This document shows positions 27,272 to 37,206 of a DNA stretch of 64,000 bases, piece after piece (the first letter of the stretch is position 1; each line of letters starts with the position of its first letter). The DNA comes from Nostoc parmelioides FACHB-3921 (GTDB lineage Bacteria > Cyanobacteriota > Cyanobacteriia > Cyanobacteriales > Nostocaceae): positions 1-64,000 of the forward strand of contig NZ_JACJQL010000026.1 in NCBI RefSeq assembly GCF_014696625.1, read 5' to 3'. The position numbers were made by a program, and so were the translations under genes. The notes beneath the pieces were generated by a model. That model saw nothing but the letters and a program-made list of their open reading frames with translations. It searched no databases and was not told the DNA's origin.

Positions 27272-27359
27272 TATAGATGTTAAATCTGATGAGGTTTTTG
27301 ATTATTTTTGAAATCTTGTCGCTTGTTCAACTAGGTCATTGAGTCCTAGCTCTAGTGTA

Positions 27360-30300
27360 CTAAAACCATGTTGTAGCTTGTTCAACGGGAATTTGTATCG
27401 TAAACTCAGTTCCTTGACCTAGCTCAGACCATACACTCAAGTTACCACCATGTTTTTCCACCACAATTTGACGAGCGATCGCCAATCCCAATCCTGTACC
27501 TTTCCCGACTGCTTTAGTAGTAAATAAATGTTCAAAAATTTTCTCTTGCACTTCTTGTGTCATACCTTTGCCATTATCACGCATACGAATATAAACTTGG
27601 TTTGATATAACTTCAGTACGGATAGTAATTTGTTGGGGATTGGCTTCCAGTGCTTGAAAGGATTGAGTTTGCGCCATTTCGTCAAACATATCAATAGCAT
27701 TCGCCAGGATATTCATAAATACTTGGTTTAACTGTCCAGGAAAGCATTCGATTGTGGGTAAATCTCCAAACTCTTGTATGATTTGAATCGCTGGGCGGTA
27801 TTCGTTGGCTTTGAGGCGATATTTCAAAATTAATAACGTGCTATCGAGTCCCTCATGGAGATTGGCAGAGATTTTGTATTCGGTATCAGCACGAGAGAAG
27901 GTACGAAGGCTATTACTGATATTTGTGATGCGATCCGTTGCTCCTTTCATAGAATCGAGTAACTTGGGTAAGTCTTCTAAGAGAAATTCCAAGTCGATAT
28001 CTTCAGCATGATCTTGAATTGCCTCAACTGGGTTGGGATAGTGCTGTTGATAAAGAGCTAAATGTCCCAGTAAATCTTGTACGTAATCTTGGCCATTGGT
28101 GATGCTGCCATTGAGGAAACCGATGGGGTTGTTGATTTCATGGGCGACACCTGCGACCAAATTTCCTAAAGATGCCATTTTCTCACTTTGGACAATTTGG
28201 AGTTGGGTATTTTGGAGTTCGATATCTGCTTGATGGCGTTCAATGGCAATGCGAGCAAGATAGGTGGCAACTTCCATCAATTTACGATCATGCAGGGTAA
28301 ATTCACCAGCTACAGGCAGATACATGGCCAGGGTCGCCAGCACCTGTCCATCCGCACCTAAAATTGGTGTGGAGGTACAAGCCCGCAAACCAAAGTCTAC
28401 GGCGACTTGATAATTAGCCCAGAGGGGATCGGTGGCAATATCTGTAACCGTGACAGATGCTTTGCAATAGGCGGCAGTCCCACAAGAGCCGACCTCTGGG
28501 CCAATTTTAACGCCATCAATTAAGGCATTATAGGCTGCTGGTAAACTGGGCGCTGCGGCGTAACATAATCGCCCTTCGGCATCAATCAGCAAAAAGGAAC
28601 AATAGGCTGGATGATGAGCGTGGCTTTCAATGGATCGGGCTGTTGCGGCCAAAATAGTGTTTAGAGAAACTCTCTGGGCAATCAGTGCCAAAATTTGCTG
28701 TTGTCCATTAGACAGTGCCAAAACTTCTGCTAAATCCTGAGATTTTTGTTGAGCATCTTGGAGTGAGTGTTCCAACTGTTGATAGAGTCGGGCATTTTCT
28801 AAGGAAATGGCAGCTTGGGTGCAGAGGAAATTGAGAATTAAAATCCGCTCTTCGGTAAATACTCCACAAATGAGTTGATTGTTGAGATATAAGATGCCAA
28901 TTAAATGCCCTTGATGGAGTAGGGGCATACATAGTACACTTCTGGGCTGGTGTTGTCTGAGATAGTCACCAATTACAGGTAAGGTAGTTTCCATGTTGTC
29001 AATCACTACCATTTCTTGGGTGTTTTTGACGTACTGAATCAGCTTTACTGGTATATGGGGATGATTGATGAGTGGTTCAGTATACAGTTGTGTTTCATTG
29101 GGAGTAGCGATCGCCCGCACTTGCCATTCTCCAGTCTCACTCGGCAATATCAAGACACAGCGATCGCTTCCTGAGTTTTGGAGAATGATTTGGGTGAGTT
29201 GATGTAGAAGTTCATCAAGTTGAATGTTGCTGGATAGAGCTTGAGAAGCTTTGAGGATAGCCGCAAAATCGAGAGCTTGATTGATGCTGATACTACTGGA
29301 ACTATGGCGATCGCTGTTATGACCAGATACAGTTAACGGGGAGATCGTGGCTAGGGTACTCAAAATGCTCGTAGATGCTTGTGTCTGTTGCAAGATGGGA
29401 CGGAGCAGATCGGGATAACGGGTTTCTAAGTCAACGACTTTGGCTTTAGCTCCCCATCGGGCATAACAGTAGTAGGCTTCCTGCATATAGCCTGCGGCGA
29501 CTTTCTCTTTCCCCCAGTTGAGATAAAATTGGGCGGCGAGTTCGTTGGCAAGGGCTTCTTCATAACTATACTCATGAGCTTTTGCTGTAGTTATGGCTTC
29601 TTCGTACAAGTTAATTGCTTCTAATTTTTGTCCCTTGAGCCGCGCTTTTTCTGCTTGTATAAGGAGACACTTGTGAACAATGTTTGCCGGACAGGCTGCT
29701 TGCCACTGATTTAATTTTTCTTCCAAAGGAATCAAAGCTTGCCAGTGTAATTGACGTTCTTGCTCATCCTGAGCAGATTCCGCCAGAGAGATGTGCATTA
29801 ATGCTACATAGAATACACTAGAAGGGACTTTAGTATGGCTGGAAACGGTATTTTCAATGATGCTGAGTTGGGGAATCAAATCTGGGTATGCAGCTTGATT
29901 ACCGAACAAATAGCTATTGCGAATTTTTACAGAATACAGCCAGGCTAAATGATACGGTGTGTCACTGTATTTTTCTAGATACTTAGATTCACTAAAGTAA
30001 TCGTCATCAAAGATTAAATGTGTGTGAGTCAAACCCAGAAGATTACGAATGGGTTGAATAACTCCAGCTATTAAGGCATCTAAATTTTCAAAACTTTTAA
30101 TATGACGCAAAAAATCAGCATGGGTAGTGGCGATCGCATATAATTCATCCAGATTTTTACCATAGGTGAGGCGATCAGAACCACTTTGCATCATCATAAA
30201 GCCAACGGTTAGCCAGTTTCCGCCATCCATCCCATATTTATAGGCATTGTCGTAGTAAATATCAGCTTCTCGAATGGGGCGACTCCAGCTATGTACATCC

Positions 30301-33300
30301 GCAGCAAAGAGAAAATTAGTCATTCCCCGGACATCTGCATTGTCAAATTGTTCGCACAGATGTACAGCCATATTTCCAAACTGATAAGCAATCGCAAATT
30401 CCTTCAACAAGGTATTCGCAATTAAGCCATAACCCACATAACCAAAGGGCGACATATCGCTATTGCCATACTGTAACGAGAGGGTCGTCATTTTAGCCAG
30501 TGCAAGTAACGCTAATGTGGGTTGACCATCTAGCCAAGCCGCATAAAAAAGAATTTGCAAGATTCTTAAGAGTTCTGCAATGTTTTCATTTTCCATCTTG
30601 GGAAATGACAGAATCGATTCAATCGTTTGTTGCTCTAAGAATCGATTGACTGTAGCAATTTCTTCCTCCAGGGTAGCTTGAATACTCTCTGGGGTTTTTG
30701 GCATCATCCAGCCTAGAAGTTGTAAACTCTGGCGTTGAATCGCGATCGCTTCTGCATTTCGACCCTGAAGCTGATATTGGGTCATCTGTATCCGATAAAC
30801 CACCGCTTTATCTAGGGGGGTTTGAGCGTGGTCTAAAGTAACTACATAAAGGGCTTCTGCTCGATCGAAATTACTACAGAGATAAGCCGCTTCCGCCCCT
30901 TCTCGGTGTAAAGTATATATCAAGGCATAGTCAGTCTGCCAAGCTTCTGTAGTCAACAAGTCTATGCCACTATCATAATAATTTTGAGCAGCTTGATAGG
31001 CAGCAGAGAGTTTTGCCTTTTGTCCAGCTTGCAGGTTTAACTGAGCTAGTTGCTGTTTTTGCACGGCATCGGAGATTTTACCTCTGCCTAAGTTCAGTTG
31101 ATTGACAATCTCAAAAATCTGTTCGATTCTTTCTAGGGGCGACAGTCCTTGCAGCAACAATTGACCAATCTGCAAATGCGTTACTTGTTTTTGGACTTCA
31201 GGTATCAAAGAATAAGCAGCTTGTTGGACGCGATCGTGCAGAAACCGATAATTGAGTGTTTCCTGTGGGGAATGCTGTGTTGTTTGAATTTCTTCTAAAT
31301 AAAATTTATACAAATCACTTTGCGGCAGAATCAACCCTTCCTGTAACGCTTTCCACAATGTTGTTGCTACGTCTGTCGGGGATTGCTGGGAAACGATCGC
31401 TAATGTGTTTAGATCAAACTGTGCGCCAATACAAGCTGCCAGTTTCAAAATCTCTTGGGTGGCTTGTGGGAGTTTTTGCAATTGCTGCGCCATCAATTCG
31501 ACCACATCATCAGTCAAAGCCGCATCTCGCACTTGCACAATATCACACTGCCAATACCCTGCATTTGAGTTAAAAGTAATTAACTGGTCTTGATGTAATG
31601 CCTTCAAAAACTGGGTCGCAAAGAAAGGATTACCATGAGTTTTCTGCATGACCAGTTCTGTCAGTGGTTTTACTACTGTTTCCTGGGCATGAAGAGTGTC
31701 CGCAATCAGGTGATTGAGACTAGTAAAACTCAGGGGTTGTAGGGTAATGGTATTAATCGTTGCTCCGGCTTTCTCCATGCCCTCTAGGGTCAACGTTAAC
31801 GGATGAGCCGCAAAAACTTCATTATCCCGATAAGCGCCTAACAGCAATAAACAGCCTGTTTGTGATTCAGACATTAAGACCTGAATCAAATTCAACGAAG
31901 CTGAATCTGCCCATTGCAAATCATCCACAAACATCACTAACGGGTGTTTCGGCTGGGTGAAAACTTGAATGAACTTTTGGAACAATAAATTAAATCGATT
32001 TTGTGCTGCTGTTCCCGATAATTCCGGCACTGGGGGTTGTGTGCCAATGATGCGTTCGAGTTCGGGGATCAGTTCTACAACCACTTGGGCATTTTCTCCC
32101 AGTGCTGCGAGAATCTGAGTTTTCCAGTGTTGTAATTGGGCATCACTTTCACTGAGTAATTGCCCCATTAAGTCCCGGAAGGCTTGCACAAAGGCTGAAA
32201 AGGGAACGTTACGATTAAACTGGTCAAACTTACCTTTGATGAAGTAACCCCGTTGTTTGATTATGGGTTTATGTACTTCATTGACAACGGCTGTTTTGCC
32301 AATACCTGAAAAACCAGCCACCAGCATTAATTCTGTAGTTCCGACTGCAACCCGTTCAAAGGCATCTAGCAGGGTTTGGACTTCGGTTTCTCTACCGTAG
32401 AGTTTTTCGGGTATGATGAAGCGATCGCATAAATCCCTCTGTCCTAACTCAAACTCTGCAATTGACCCCGTTTGTTTCCATTGGTTGCAACATTCACCTA
32501 AATCATGCTTGAGTCCCAAGGCATTTTGGTAACGATCTTCGGCATTTTTGGCCATGAGTTTGGCGACAATTGCCCCCAAAATTGGCGGTACATCAATGCT
32601 TACCTCATGGGCGGGTGTGGCAATTTTAGCGATGTGACAATGCACCAATTCTAAGGGGTCGTCGGCAATGAAGGGTAGGCGACCTGTGAGCATTTGATAC
32701 AGGGTGACACCGAGGGCATAAAAATCACTACGGTAATCGATACCGCGATTCATGCGTCCGGTTTGTTCGGGGGCAAGATAAGCTAAAGTGCCTTCCAGGG
32801 TGTTGGGGTTTTGGATTTCCTGGGTTTCTTTGGGCAGTAGTGAAGCAATGCTAAAGTCTATCACTTTAACTTGCTTTGATTCTGGATGAATGAGGATGTT
32901 GGCGGGTTTAATGTCTTTGTGGATGACTCGATGTTGTTGTAGTTCGTGGAGAATATTAGCCAATTGGATGGCAATTCCTAAAATGTCTGCTATGTCTAAT
33001 GACTGTTGCTGGATATATGTTTCCAGAGATATACCACCCCAATCTTCCATGATTAGGGCATAGCTATTACCAAACTTCTCTAGACTCAAGGGTTGGATAA
33101 TGCCGACAATGGGTAGATTTTTGCTAATTGCATATTGATTGCGAAACTGTACCAATTCCCCAAATGTAGGATACTCTCTTTGCAGCACCTTAATGACAAC
33201 TGGTAATTTCTGAATATACTGTGTTGCTCGATATACAGTAGTACGTGAACCCCAGTAAATTTGTTCAGTGATGGTGTAGCCAGAAATTACCGGGAATTGA

Positions 33301-33317
33301 TGTACTGTAGATGTCAT
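27360..33317 (-). CDS. Ser/Thr kinase-AAA-GAF-histidine kinase giant (HstK type)
   Basis: The product (1985 residues) fuses two signalling systems. Residues 1-275 are a Ser/Thr kinase: K43 in VIKVLQ, D135 and N140 in HKDIKPAN, D154 in DFS (the family DFG is DFS), then APEQ. Residues 305-480 are an AAA-type ATPase with K341 in GFSGIGKT. A long TPR-like helical region follows (about 650-1290), then two GAF domains (about 1350-1690) and a histidine kinase with the phosphate-accepting His in VAHEINNPIG and the ATP site in DNGKGM and GTGLGLAI. The type is well known in Nostoc. No response regulator is next to it, so its partner is elsewhere. The GAF domains show no bilin-binding CysHis. Confidence 0.92.
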   Translation of the reverse strand: MTSTVHQFPVISGYTITEQIYWGSRTTVYRATQYIQKLPVVIKVLQREYPTFGELVQFRNQYAISKNLPIVGIIQPLSLEKFGNSYALIMEDWGGISLETYIQQQSLDIADILGIAIQLANILHELQQHRVIHKDIKPANILIHPESKQVKVIDFSIASLLPKETQEIQNPNTLEGTLAYLAPEQTGRMNRGIDYRSDFYALGVTLYQMLTGRLPFIADDPLELVHCHIAKIATPAHEVSIDVPPILGAIVAKLMAKNAEDRYQNALGLKHDLGECCNQWKQTGSIAEFELGQRDLCDRFIIPEKLYGRETEVQTLLDAFERVAVGTTELMLVAGFSGIGKTAVVNEVHKPIIKQRGYFIKGKFDQFNRNVPFSAFVQAFRDLMGQLLSESDAQLQHWKTQILAALGENAQVVVELIPELERIIGTQPPVPELSGTAAQNRFNLLFQKFIQVFTQPKHPLVMFVDDLQWADSASLNLIQVLMSESQTGCLLLLGAYRDNEVFAAHPLTLTLEGMEKAGATINTITLQPLSFTSLNHLIADTLHAQETVVKPLTELVMQKTHGNPFFATQFLKALHQDQLITFNSNAGYWQCDIVQVRDAALTDDVVELMAQQLQKLPQATQEILKLAACIGAQFDLNTLAIVSQQSPTDVATTLWKALQEGLILPQSDLYKFYLEEIQTTQHSPQETLNYRFLHDRVQQAAYSLIPEVQKQVTHLQIGQLLLQGLSPLERIEQIFEIVNQLNLGRGKISDAVQKQQLAQLNLQAGQKAKLSAAYQAAQNYYDSGIDLLTTEAWQTDYALIYTLHREGAEAAYLCSNFDRAEALYVVTLDHAQTPLDKAVVYRIQMTQYQLQGRNAEAIAIQRQSLQLLGWMMPKTPESIQATLEEEIATVNRFLEQQTIESILSFPKMENENIAELLRILQILFYAAWLDGQPTLALLALAKMTTLSLQYGNSDMSPFGYVGYGLIANTLLKEFAIAYQFGNMAVHLCEQFDNADVRGMTNFLFAADVHSWSRPIREADIYYDNAYKYGMDGGNWLTVGFMMMQSGSDRLTYGKNLDELYAIATTHADFLRHIKSFENLDALIAGVIQPIRNLLGLTHTHLIFDDDYFSESKYLEKYSDTPYHLAWLYSVKIRNSYLFGNQAAYPDLIPQLSIIENTVSSHTKVPSSVFYVALMHISLAESAQDEQERQLHWQALIPLEEKLNQWQAACPANIVHKCLLIQAEKARLKGQKLEAINLYEEAITTAKAHEYSYEEALANELAAQFYLNWGKEKVAAGYMQEAYYCYARWGAKAKVVDLETRYPDLLRPILQQTQASTSILSTLATISPLTVSGHNSDRHSSSSISINQALDFAAILKASQALSSNIQLDELLHQLTQIILQNSGSDRCVLILPSETGEWQVRAIATPNETQLYTEPLINHPHIPVKLIQYVKNTQEMVVIDNMETTLPVIGDYLRQHQPRSVLCMPLLHQGHLIGILYLNNQLICGVFTEERILILNFLCTQAAISLENARLYQQLEHSLQDAQQKSQDLAEVLALSNGQQQILALIAQRVSLNTILAATARSIESHAHHPAYCSFLLIDAEGRLCYAAAPSLPAAYNALIDGVKIGPEVGSCGTAAYCKASVTVTDIATDPLWANYQVAVDFGLRACTSTPILGADGQVLATLAMYLPVAGEFTLHDRKLMEVATYLARIAIERHQADIELQNTQLQIVQSEKMASLGNLVAGVAHEINNPIGFLNGSITNGQDYVQDLLGHLALYQQHYPNPVEAIQDHAEDIDLEFLLEDLPKLLDSMKGATDRITNISNSLRTFSRADTEYKISANLHEGLDSTLLILKYRLKANEYRPAIQIIQEFGDLPTIECFPGQLNQVFMNILANAIDMFDEMAQTQSFQALEANPQQITIRTEVISNQVYIRMRDNGKGMTQEVQEKIFEHLFTTKAVGKGTGLGLAIARQIVVEKHGGNLSVWSELGQGTEFTIQIPVEQATTWF

Positions 33318-33597
33318 AACCTGGAGGACTGATAAGTAGAACAGCGTAAATATTGGTTGTTGGATAAGACCGGGGTCAGTTCGCGGATCGTGTCGCAGAC
33401 AAGTCAGAAGGGAAGAGGGCTTTAGCCTAATTTATCTTTCTTAACATAGTTGTCTTTTTTACCACTGACTTAATGGTCTTCAAAGATGATTACTATTATT
33501 AAAATGCCCAAAAATACCAGTAATCTAACAATGTTGGTTAGAGACTATTTATAAAGTAAATCTTAAGAAGGGGAGGTAAAAAGCGGTGCACGCCACC

Positions 33598-33647
33598 GTT
33601 AACTGCTGACTGATGACTGTTAACCGTCAACCGTCAACCGTCAACGT
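33598..33647 (+). repeat. STRR heptamer repeats (GTCAACC/GTTAACC)
   Basis: About six degenerate units of the GTCAACC type. Confidence 0.75.
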
Positions 33648-33687
33648 GAAATTCCATCCCCTTTTAGGGGTGGGATGAGATTATCTT

Positions 33688-33769
33688 GGAAATCAGCGCC
33701 TAACACAACGCCAGTTGCTACAACGGAGGGAACCTCCGCAACGCACTGGCTCCCCTACAATAATTTTAT
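33688..33769. mobile_element. Right end of the double-hairpin element, interrupted by a palindromic repeat
   Basis: 33688-33707 matches 9470-9489 (right half of the 9348-9495 element), and 33753-33769 matches 9491-9507, the terminus plus its flank. Between them 33708-33752 is a GCCAGT-type palindrome. The left half of the element is absent. Confidence 0.65.
33708..33752. repeat. GCCAGT/ACTGGC palindromic repeat, copy 3
   Basis: Bounded by GCCAGTTGC and GCACTGGC, with the inner stem CGGAGG/CCTCCG. It interrupts the copy of the double-hairpin element at 33688-33769. Confidence 0.7.
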
Positions 33770-33800
33770 TTTTGCTTTATAAATAACCTCTTAACGTTAA

Positions 33801-34259
33801 TCAGATAGACTGTTGACTTAATTCCAAAGATGAGGAGCAAGAATGAGATTTTGTTTGGAGAAATCCTTTTAAAATCCGTTTGAGGGAATCTTTTTTAATG
33901 AGTTTAATAGCTTGATTGGCATCTAACCAACGTCGATATCTTTTATTAGCTTCTGGATAATTATTACTTACCATTTCGACCGGTAATAAATACATTTTAA
34001 CTTGGTAAACTTTGCCTCGTTTACGATATTTATAAGTACCTAGCTCATTAATATCTACTTGCCCGATAACTCCAGCTTCTTCCCATGCTTCTTTAGCGGC
34101 TGAATCAGGGGGAGTCATGCCATTAACAATCCCACCTTTGGGAATTACCCAACTTTGGCGATCGCGCGTTGTAATCAATAATATTTCGATTTTTCCATTT
34201 CTCTCTCTATAAGGAATGACCCCAGACTGATTGAACACTTTGCTGGCTTTTTCTCTCAT
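33801..34259 (-). CDS. Nudix hydrolase
   Basis: The product (152 residues) hydrolyses a nucleoside diphosphate linked to another group. The Nudix box is GGIVNGMTPPDSAAKEAWEEAG: the EExG core is intact, while the first Glu of the classical motif is replaced as in the diadenosine/diphosphoinositol polyphosphate hydrolase-like subgroup, where PKGG and MTP are usual. SWVIPKGG supplies the leading strand. The N-terminus is short, with no extra domain. The gene stands alone, downstream of the TetR-type gene on the same strand with a 331-bp spacer. The substrate cannot be told. Confidence 0.85.
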   Translation of the reverse strand: MREKASKVFNQSGVIPYRERNGKIEILLITTRDRQSWVIPKGGIVNGMTPPDSAAKEAWEEAGVIGQVDINELGTYKYRKRGKVYQVKMYLLPVEMVSNNYPEANKRYRRWLDANQAIKLIKKDSLKRILKGFLQTKSHSCSSSLELSQQSI

Positions 34260-34590
34260 GAGACTTCTATCCTTTAGCTCACTTTTTTAGTCTATGGTTT
34301 TTACTTTGAGATATTCAGTGTTGATCAACTATAAATTTTTGTGAATTTATATTTTATTTCGTCAATCTTTAATATTCACATCAGATACTGTGAATTTTCT
34401 ACACAAGAAGATGCACAAAGTTAAATCAGCTAATCATGAAAAAATTCCCAAATGGGGGATAAATTTTGTCTAGCCAGCAGTAGTTTTCACTCAGTTTCTC
34501 AGTCGAGTCTCCTATTCAACCACTACACTGAGACAGACCCCAACAGGCGATCGCTCACGATAAAGTAAAAAAAATCACTGTCCTCATTTC
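34260..34590. other. Intergenic region between Nudix and TetR-type genes
   Basis: 331 bp, AT-rich, with one HIP1 octamer near 34549. I see no gene, repeat or structured element in it. Confidence 0.5.
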
Positions 34591-35805
34591 TTAACATGGT
34601 TTTTGATCCAAACGAGTTGCCTGCTCAAGGGCAGCTTTTTCCTTAGCTCTGTGGGCGTATGCTTGTAACTGAGTGCGATCGCAAGCTGTGATGATGCTTA
34701 AATTTTCTAGACTCATTCCCCGCATCAACATTTCTACACGCCAAGTATTTTGTGCTTGGTCAATTTCTGGTAGTTGTCCTTGGGGAGTTAATAATGCTTG
34801 AGTCCATGCTTGCCAATATTCCAAAACCTCTGATTCAGTTATCGGTTCACCTGCTGTATTGATAAACATGGCAGCATAATTATCTTTACGACTTTTCAGC
34901 CATTTAGTTAACGGATTATCCGTGTAGGAACCATAGCGTTTACCCAAAATCCACTGATTGACGGGAACTTGGCGGACAAGTCCGGGGATAGTGATTTGGA
35001 GAAAATGCCCATGAGAGTCGTAGATTTGGTGATTGCGTTGTAAATTAACGATTTCTGTAGCGGATAAGCCAGCTGCGAATAAAACGTAGGCGATCGCATA
35101 ATCTTGTGTGCCTACCTTTCTCGCTTGTCGAAGAATTTCGTGAACTAATGTAGCAGGTAAATCAGCGACTTCTTTAGTAATAAGTTTTCTTTCTTCGTTA
35201 GCAGTGGCTGACATCGCCCCATGCAGAAACAATTCCACCAAATTTTCTAGAAAATCATCCCGATTTTCCCATAATTGGTGAAATTCGCTGGTAAATTCGA
35301 TCACCGCATATCCTAAGATCATTCCATTGAGCAAACTTGCCAACTTCTCTGCGGGTAGATAAGTGTTTAAATCCCCTTGCTGGATCACAGTGGCTAAATA
35401 TTGAGCCACATAACGGTTAGCCTCTGTTAGCCCCCGTCCTAAAGCACGACGATTCTCTGCCGGAAATTGGTCAGCTTCTCCTACCACAGACCTAACTAGT
35501 TCTGGTACTCTTTCCAAAGCGTGCAAGCTCTCACTTGCATAATCCTTTAATGCTTGGTAAACATTCCCTGGAGGAGTTGCCCGTTTTACCAAAGATTCAC
35601 CCAAATTTGTAAAAGCTGCCGATTCTTCTAACACAGCCAAAAGCAATCCATGTTTGTTACCAAAATTTCGGAACAAAGTCACTTCATTAACTGCGGCTTT
35701 TTCAGCAATTTGGCGGGTGGTAGTGCCACTAACTCCCTGAGCCGTAAATAACTCTAGTGCAGCTTGTATCAAGCGTTGGCGAGTTGAAAGCGGTGGAGAA
35801 ACCAT
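34591..35805 (-). CDS. TetR-type regulator fused to a tyrosine-recombinase-like C-terminal domain
   Basis: The product (404 residues) is twice the usual TetR length. Residues 8-60 are a TetR DNA-binding domain (TTRQIAEKAAVNEVTLFRNFGNK); a TetR ligand domain follows to about 205. Residues about 220-390 then resemble the catalytic domain of phage integrases: AYVLFAAGLSATEIVNLQ fits the box I helix (GLRxSEL) but has Ser248 in place of the catalytic Arg, TWRVEMLMRGMSLENLSII fits box II with Arg356 kept, and LQAYAHRA fits the Tyr region with Tyr383. The other catalytic His appears as Asn. It is probably not an active recombinase. The ATG at 35805 is used. Two near-palindromic sites lie in the divergent spacer to the desaturase. 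Confidence 0.8.
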   Translation of the reverse strand: MVSPPLSTRQRLIQAALELFTAQGVSGTTTRQIAEKAAVNEVTLFRNFGNKHGLLLAVLEESAAFTNLGESLVKRATPPGNVYQALKDYASESLHALERVPELVRSVVGEADQFPAENRRALGRGLTEANRYVAQYLATVIQQGDLNTYLPAEKLASLLNGMILGYAVIEFTSEFHQLWENRDDFLENLVELFLHGAMSATANEERKLITKEVADLPATLVHEILRQARKVGTQDYAIAYVLFAAGLSATEIVNLQRNHQIYDSHGHFLQITIPGLVRQVPVNQWILGKRYGSYTDNPLTKWLKSRKDNYAAMFINTAGEPITESEVLEYWQAWTQALLTPQGQLPEIDQAQNTWRVEMLMRGMSLENLSIITACDRTQLQAYAHRAKEKAALEQATRLDQKPC

Positions 35806-35813
35806 AAACAAAA

Positions 35814-35830
35814 TGCAAGTGCTACTTGCA
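35814..35830. promoter_or_regulatory. Putative operator 1 for the TetR-type regulator
   Basis: TGCAAGTGCTACTTGCA is a 17-bp palindrome (7-bp arms, 3-bp centre) directly upstream of the regulator's ATG. The near-twin lies at 35862-35878, 48 bp centre to centre. The symmetry and place suit autoregulation by a TetR dimer. Confidence 0.6.
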
Positions 35831-35861
35831 CAAAAAGAAAATAAGGTGTTAGCATATCCAA

Positions 35862-35878
35862 TGTAAGTGATACTTGCT
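35862..35878. promoter_or_regulatory. Putative operator 2 for the TetR-type regulator
   Basis: TGTAAGTGATACTTGCT shares 14 of 17 bases with site 1 (consensus TGYAAGTGNTACTTGCW). It lies about 200 bp before the desaturase start, between the divergent genes. Confidence 0.55.
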
Positions 35879-36075
35879 CTAGTTTACTGTAACGCATAGG
35901 TCTATATGAGTCGTGCCAATTCTGCAAAATCAAGCACCAGATACGAACTCAGAAATCTTGATTGAATCTGATGCTTCTTAATTTTGTGGCTTGCTTCCCG
36001 TGGGGTGTTTTGAATTGGTATGATGCACCAGGTACAAGAGCAAATCGCTACCTGATCCATTAATTAGGAATTGTT

Positions 36076-36933
36076 ATGACCGTAAAACATCTGGCAATTG
36101 CCCCTGAGGGGAAGAAGTCATTGCGCCTCAGCTGGACAAATGTGGCATTTTTTACAACTTTTCATGCTCTAGCTTTATTGGCTCCTTGGTTTTTTTCTTG
36201 GTCAGCATTGGGTTTGCTGTTGTTTCTCCACTGGTTATTTGGCAGCATTGGCATTTGCCTTGGGTATCATAGATTACTAAGCCACAAAAGTTTTCAAGTA
36301 CCCAAATGGTTGGAATATGCGATCGCCACTATCGGCGCATTGGCTATGCAGGGAGGGCCAATTTTTTGGATTGGGGGACACCGCCAGCATCATGCTCACA
36401 CCGAAGATGTCTATCTAGATCCATATTCTTCCCAGCGTGGATTTTGGTGGAGTCATATGCTGTGGATTTTATACCCCCGCTCCGAATTTTTCGACTATGA
36501 AGTCTATCAAAAGTATGCACCTGACTTAGCAAGACAACCATTTTATCGTTGGCTGGATCGTTATTTTCTGCTGTTGCAAATTCCTTTTGGATTAATGCTT
36601 TACGCCATCGGGGGATGGTCTTTCGTCATCTATGGTGTAGTTCTCAGAGCAGTATTTCTATGGCACTCTACTTGGTTTGTCAACTCTGCTACCCATATGT
36701 GGGGCTATCGTACCTTTAACGCTGATGATAATGCACGTAATTTGTGGTGGGTATCTATAGTAACTTATGGTGAAGGTTGGCACAATAACCATCACACCTA
36801 CCCCAACGTAGCAAAAGCTGGGTTCCAGTGGTGGGAAGTTGATGTCACTTGGTGGAGTATTAAACTGTTGCAGACTTTAGGTTTGGCGAAGAAAGTAGTT
36901 TTACCGCCATCACAAAGAATGAATCAAGGCTGA
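36076..36933 (+). CDS. desC: Acyl-lipid/acyl-CoA desaturase (DesC-like, delta-9 type)
   Basis: The enzyme puts a double bond into the fatty acids of membrane lipids, with a di-iron centre and reduced ferredoxin as donor. The product (285 residues) has all three His boxes: HRLLSH (about residue 65), HRQHH (about 102) and HNNHH (about 238). Four TM segments are visible as hydrophobic stretches before box 1 and between boxes 2 and 3. The length is near the usual 270-300. It is divergent from the TetR-like gene with paired 17-bp palindromes between, so the regulator may act on it. The delta-9 assignment is by family similarity; regiospecificity is not directly visible. Confidence 0.85.
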   Translation: MTVKHLAIAPEGKKSLRLSWTNVAFFTTFHALALLAPWFFSWSALGLLLFLHWLFGSIGICLGYHRLLSHKSFQVPKWLEYAIATIGALAMQGGPIFWIGGHRQHHAHTEDVYLDPYSSQRGFWWSHMLWILYPRSEFFDYEVYQKYAPDLARQPFYRWLDRYFLLLQIPFGLMLYAIGGWSFVIYGVVLRAVFLWHSTWFVNSATHMWGYRTFNADDNARNLWWVSIVTYGEGWHNNHHTYPNVAKAGFQWWEVDVTWWSIKLLQTLGLAKKVVLPPSQRMNQG

Positions 36934-37206
36934 TCAAGCAACCAACGCTTATGCTTTAGTCCAGATGTGTATCCAATGGGTAATGGGGAGAAACCAATTA
37001 CCCATTAATAGGAGTTAGCCTTGTTTGAATTGGAGCATAAAGCCCGTGGTATGGCTTCTCCTGTCGGAGAAGTTGCACCAACGCTTAACACCCAGTGGTA
37101 TAAGAACTGATAACAACCAATACCCAACAAAAAGCGATCGCCTAATTTAGAGTTGTGCGATCGCTTAATAATGGGAGTTGGATAGTGAAAGATTAGGCAA
37201 GCTGAT

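Larger units (their letters stand above)
33318..33800. other. Repeat-filled intergenic region
   Basis: 483 bp with no convincing gene. The first 280 bp are plain AT-rich leader of the kinase gene. Then come an STRR tract (33598-33647), a short hairpin (CATCCC/GGGATG, 33655-33677) and the interrupted double-hairpin copy (33688-33769). Confidence 0.65.
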
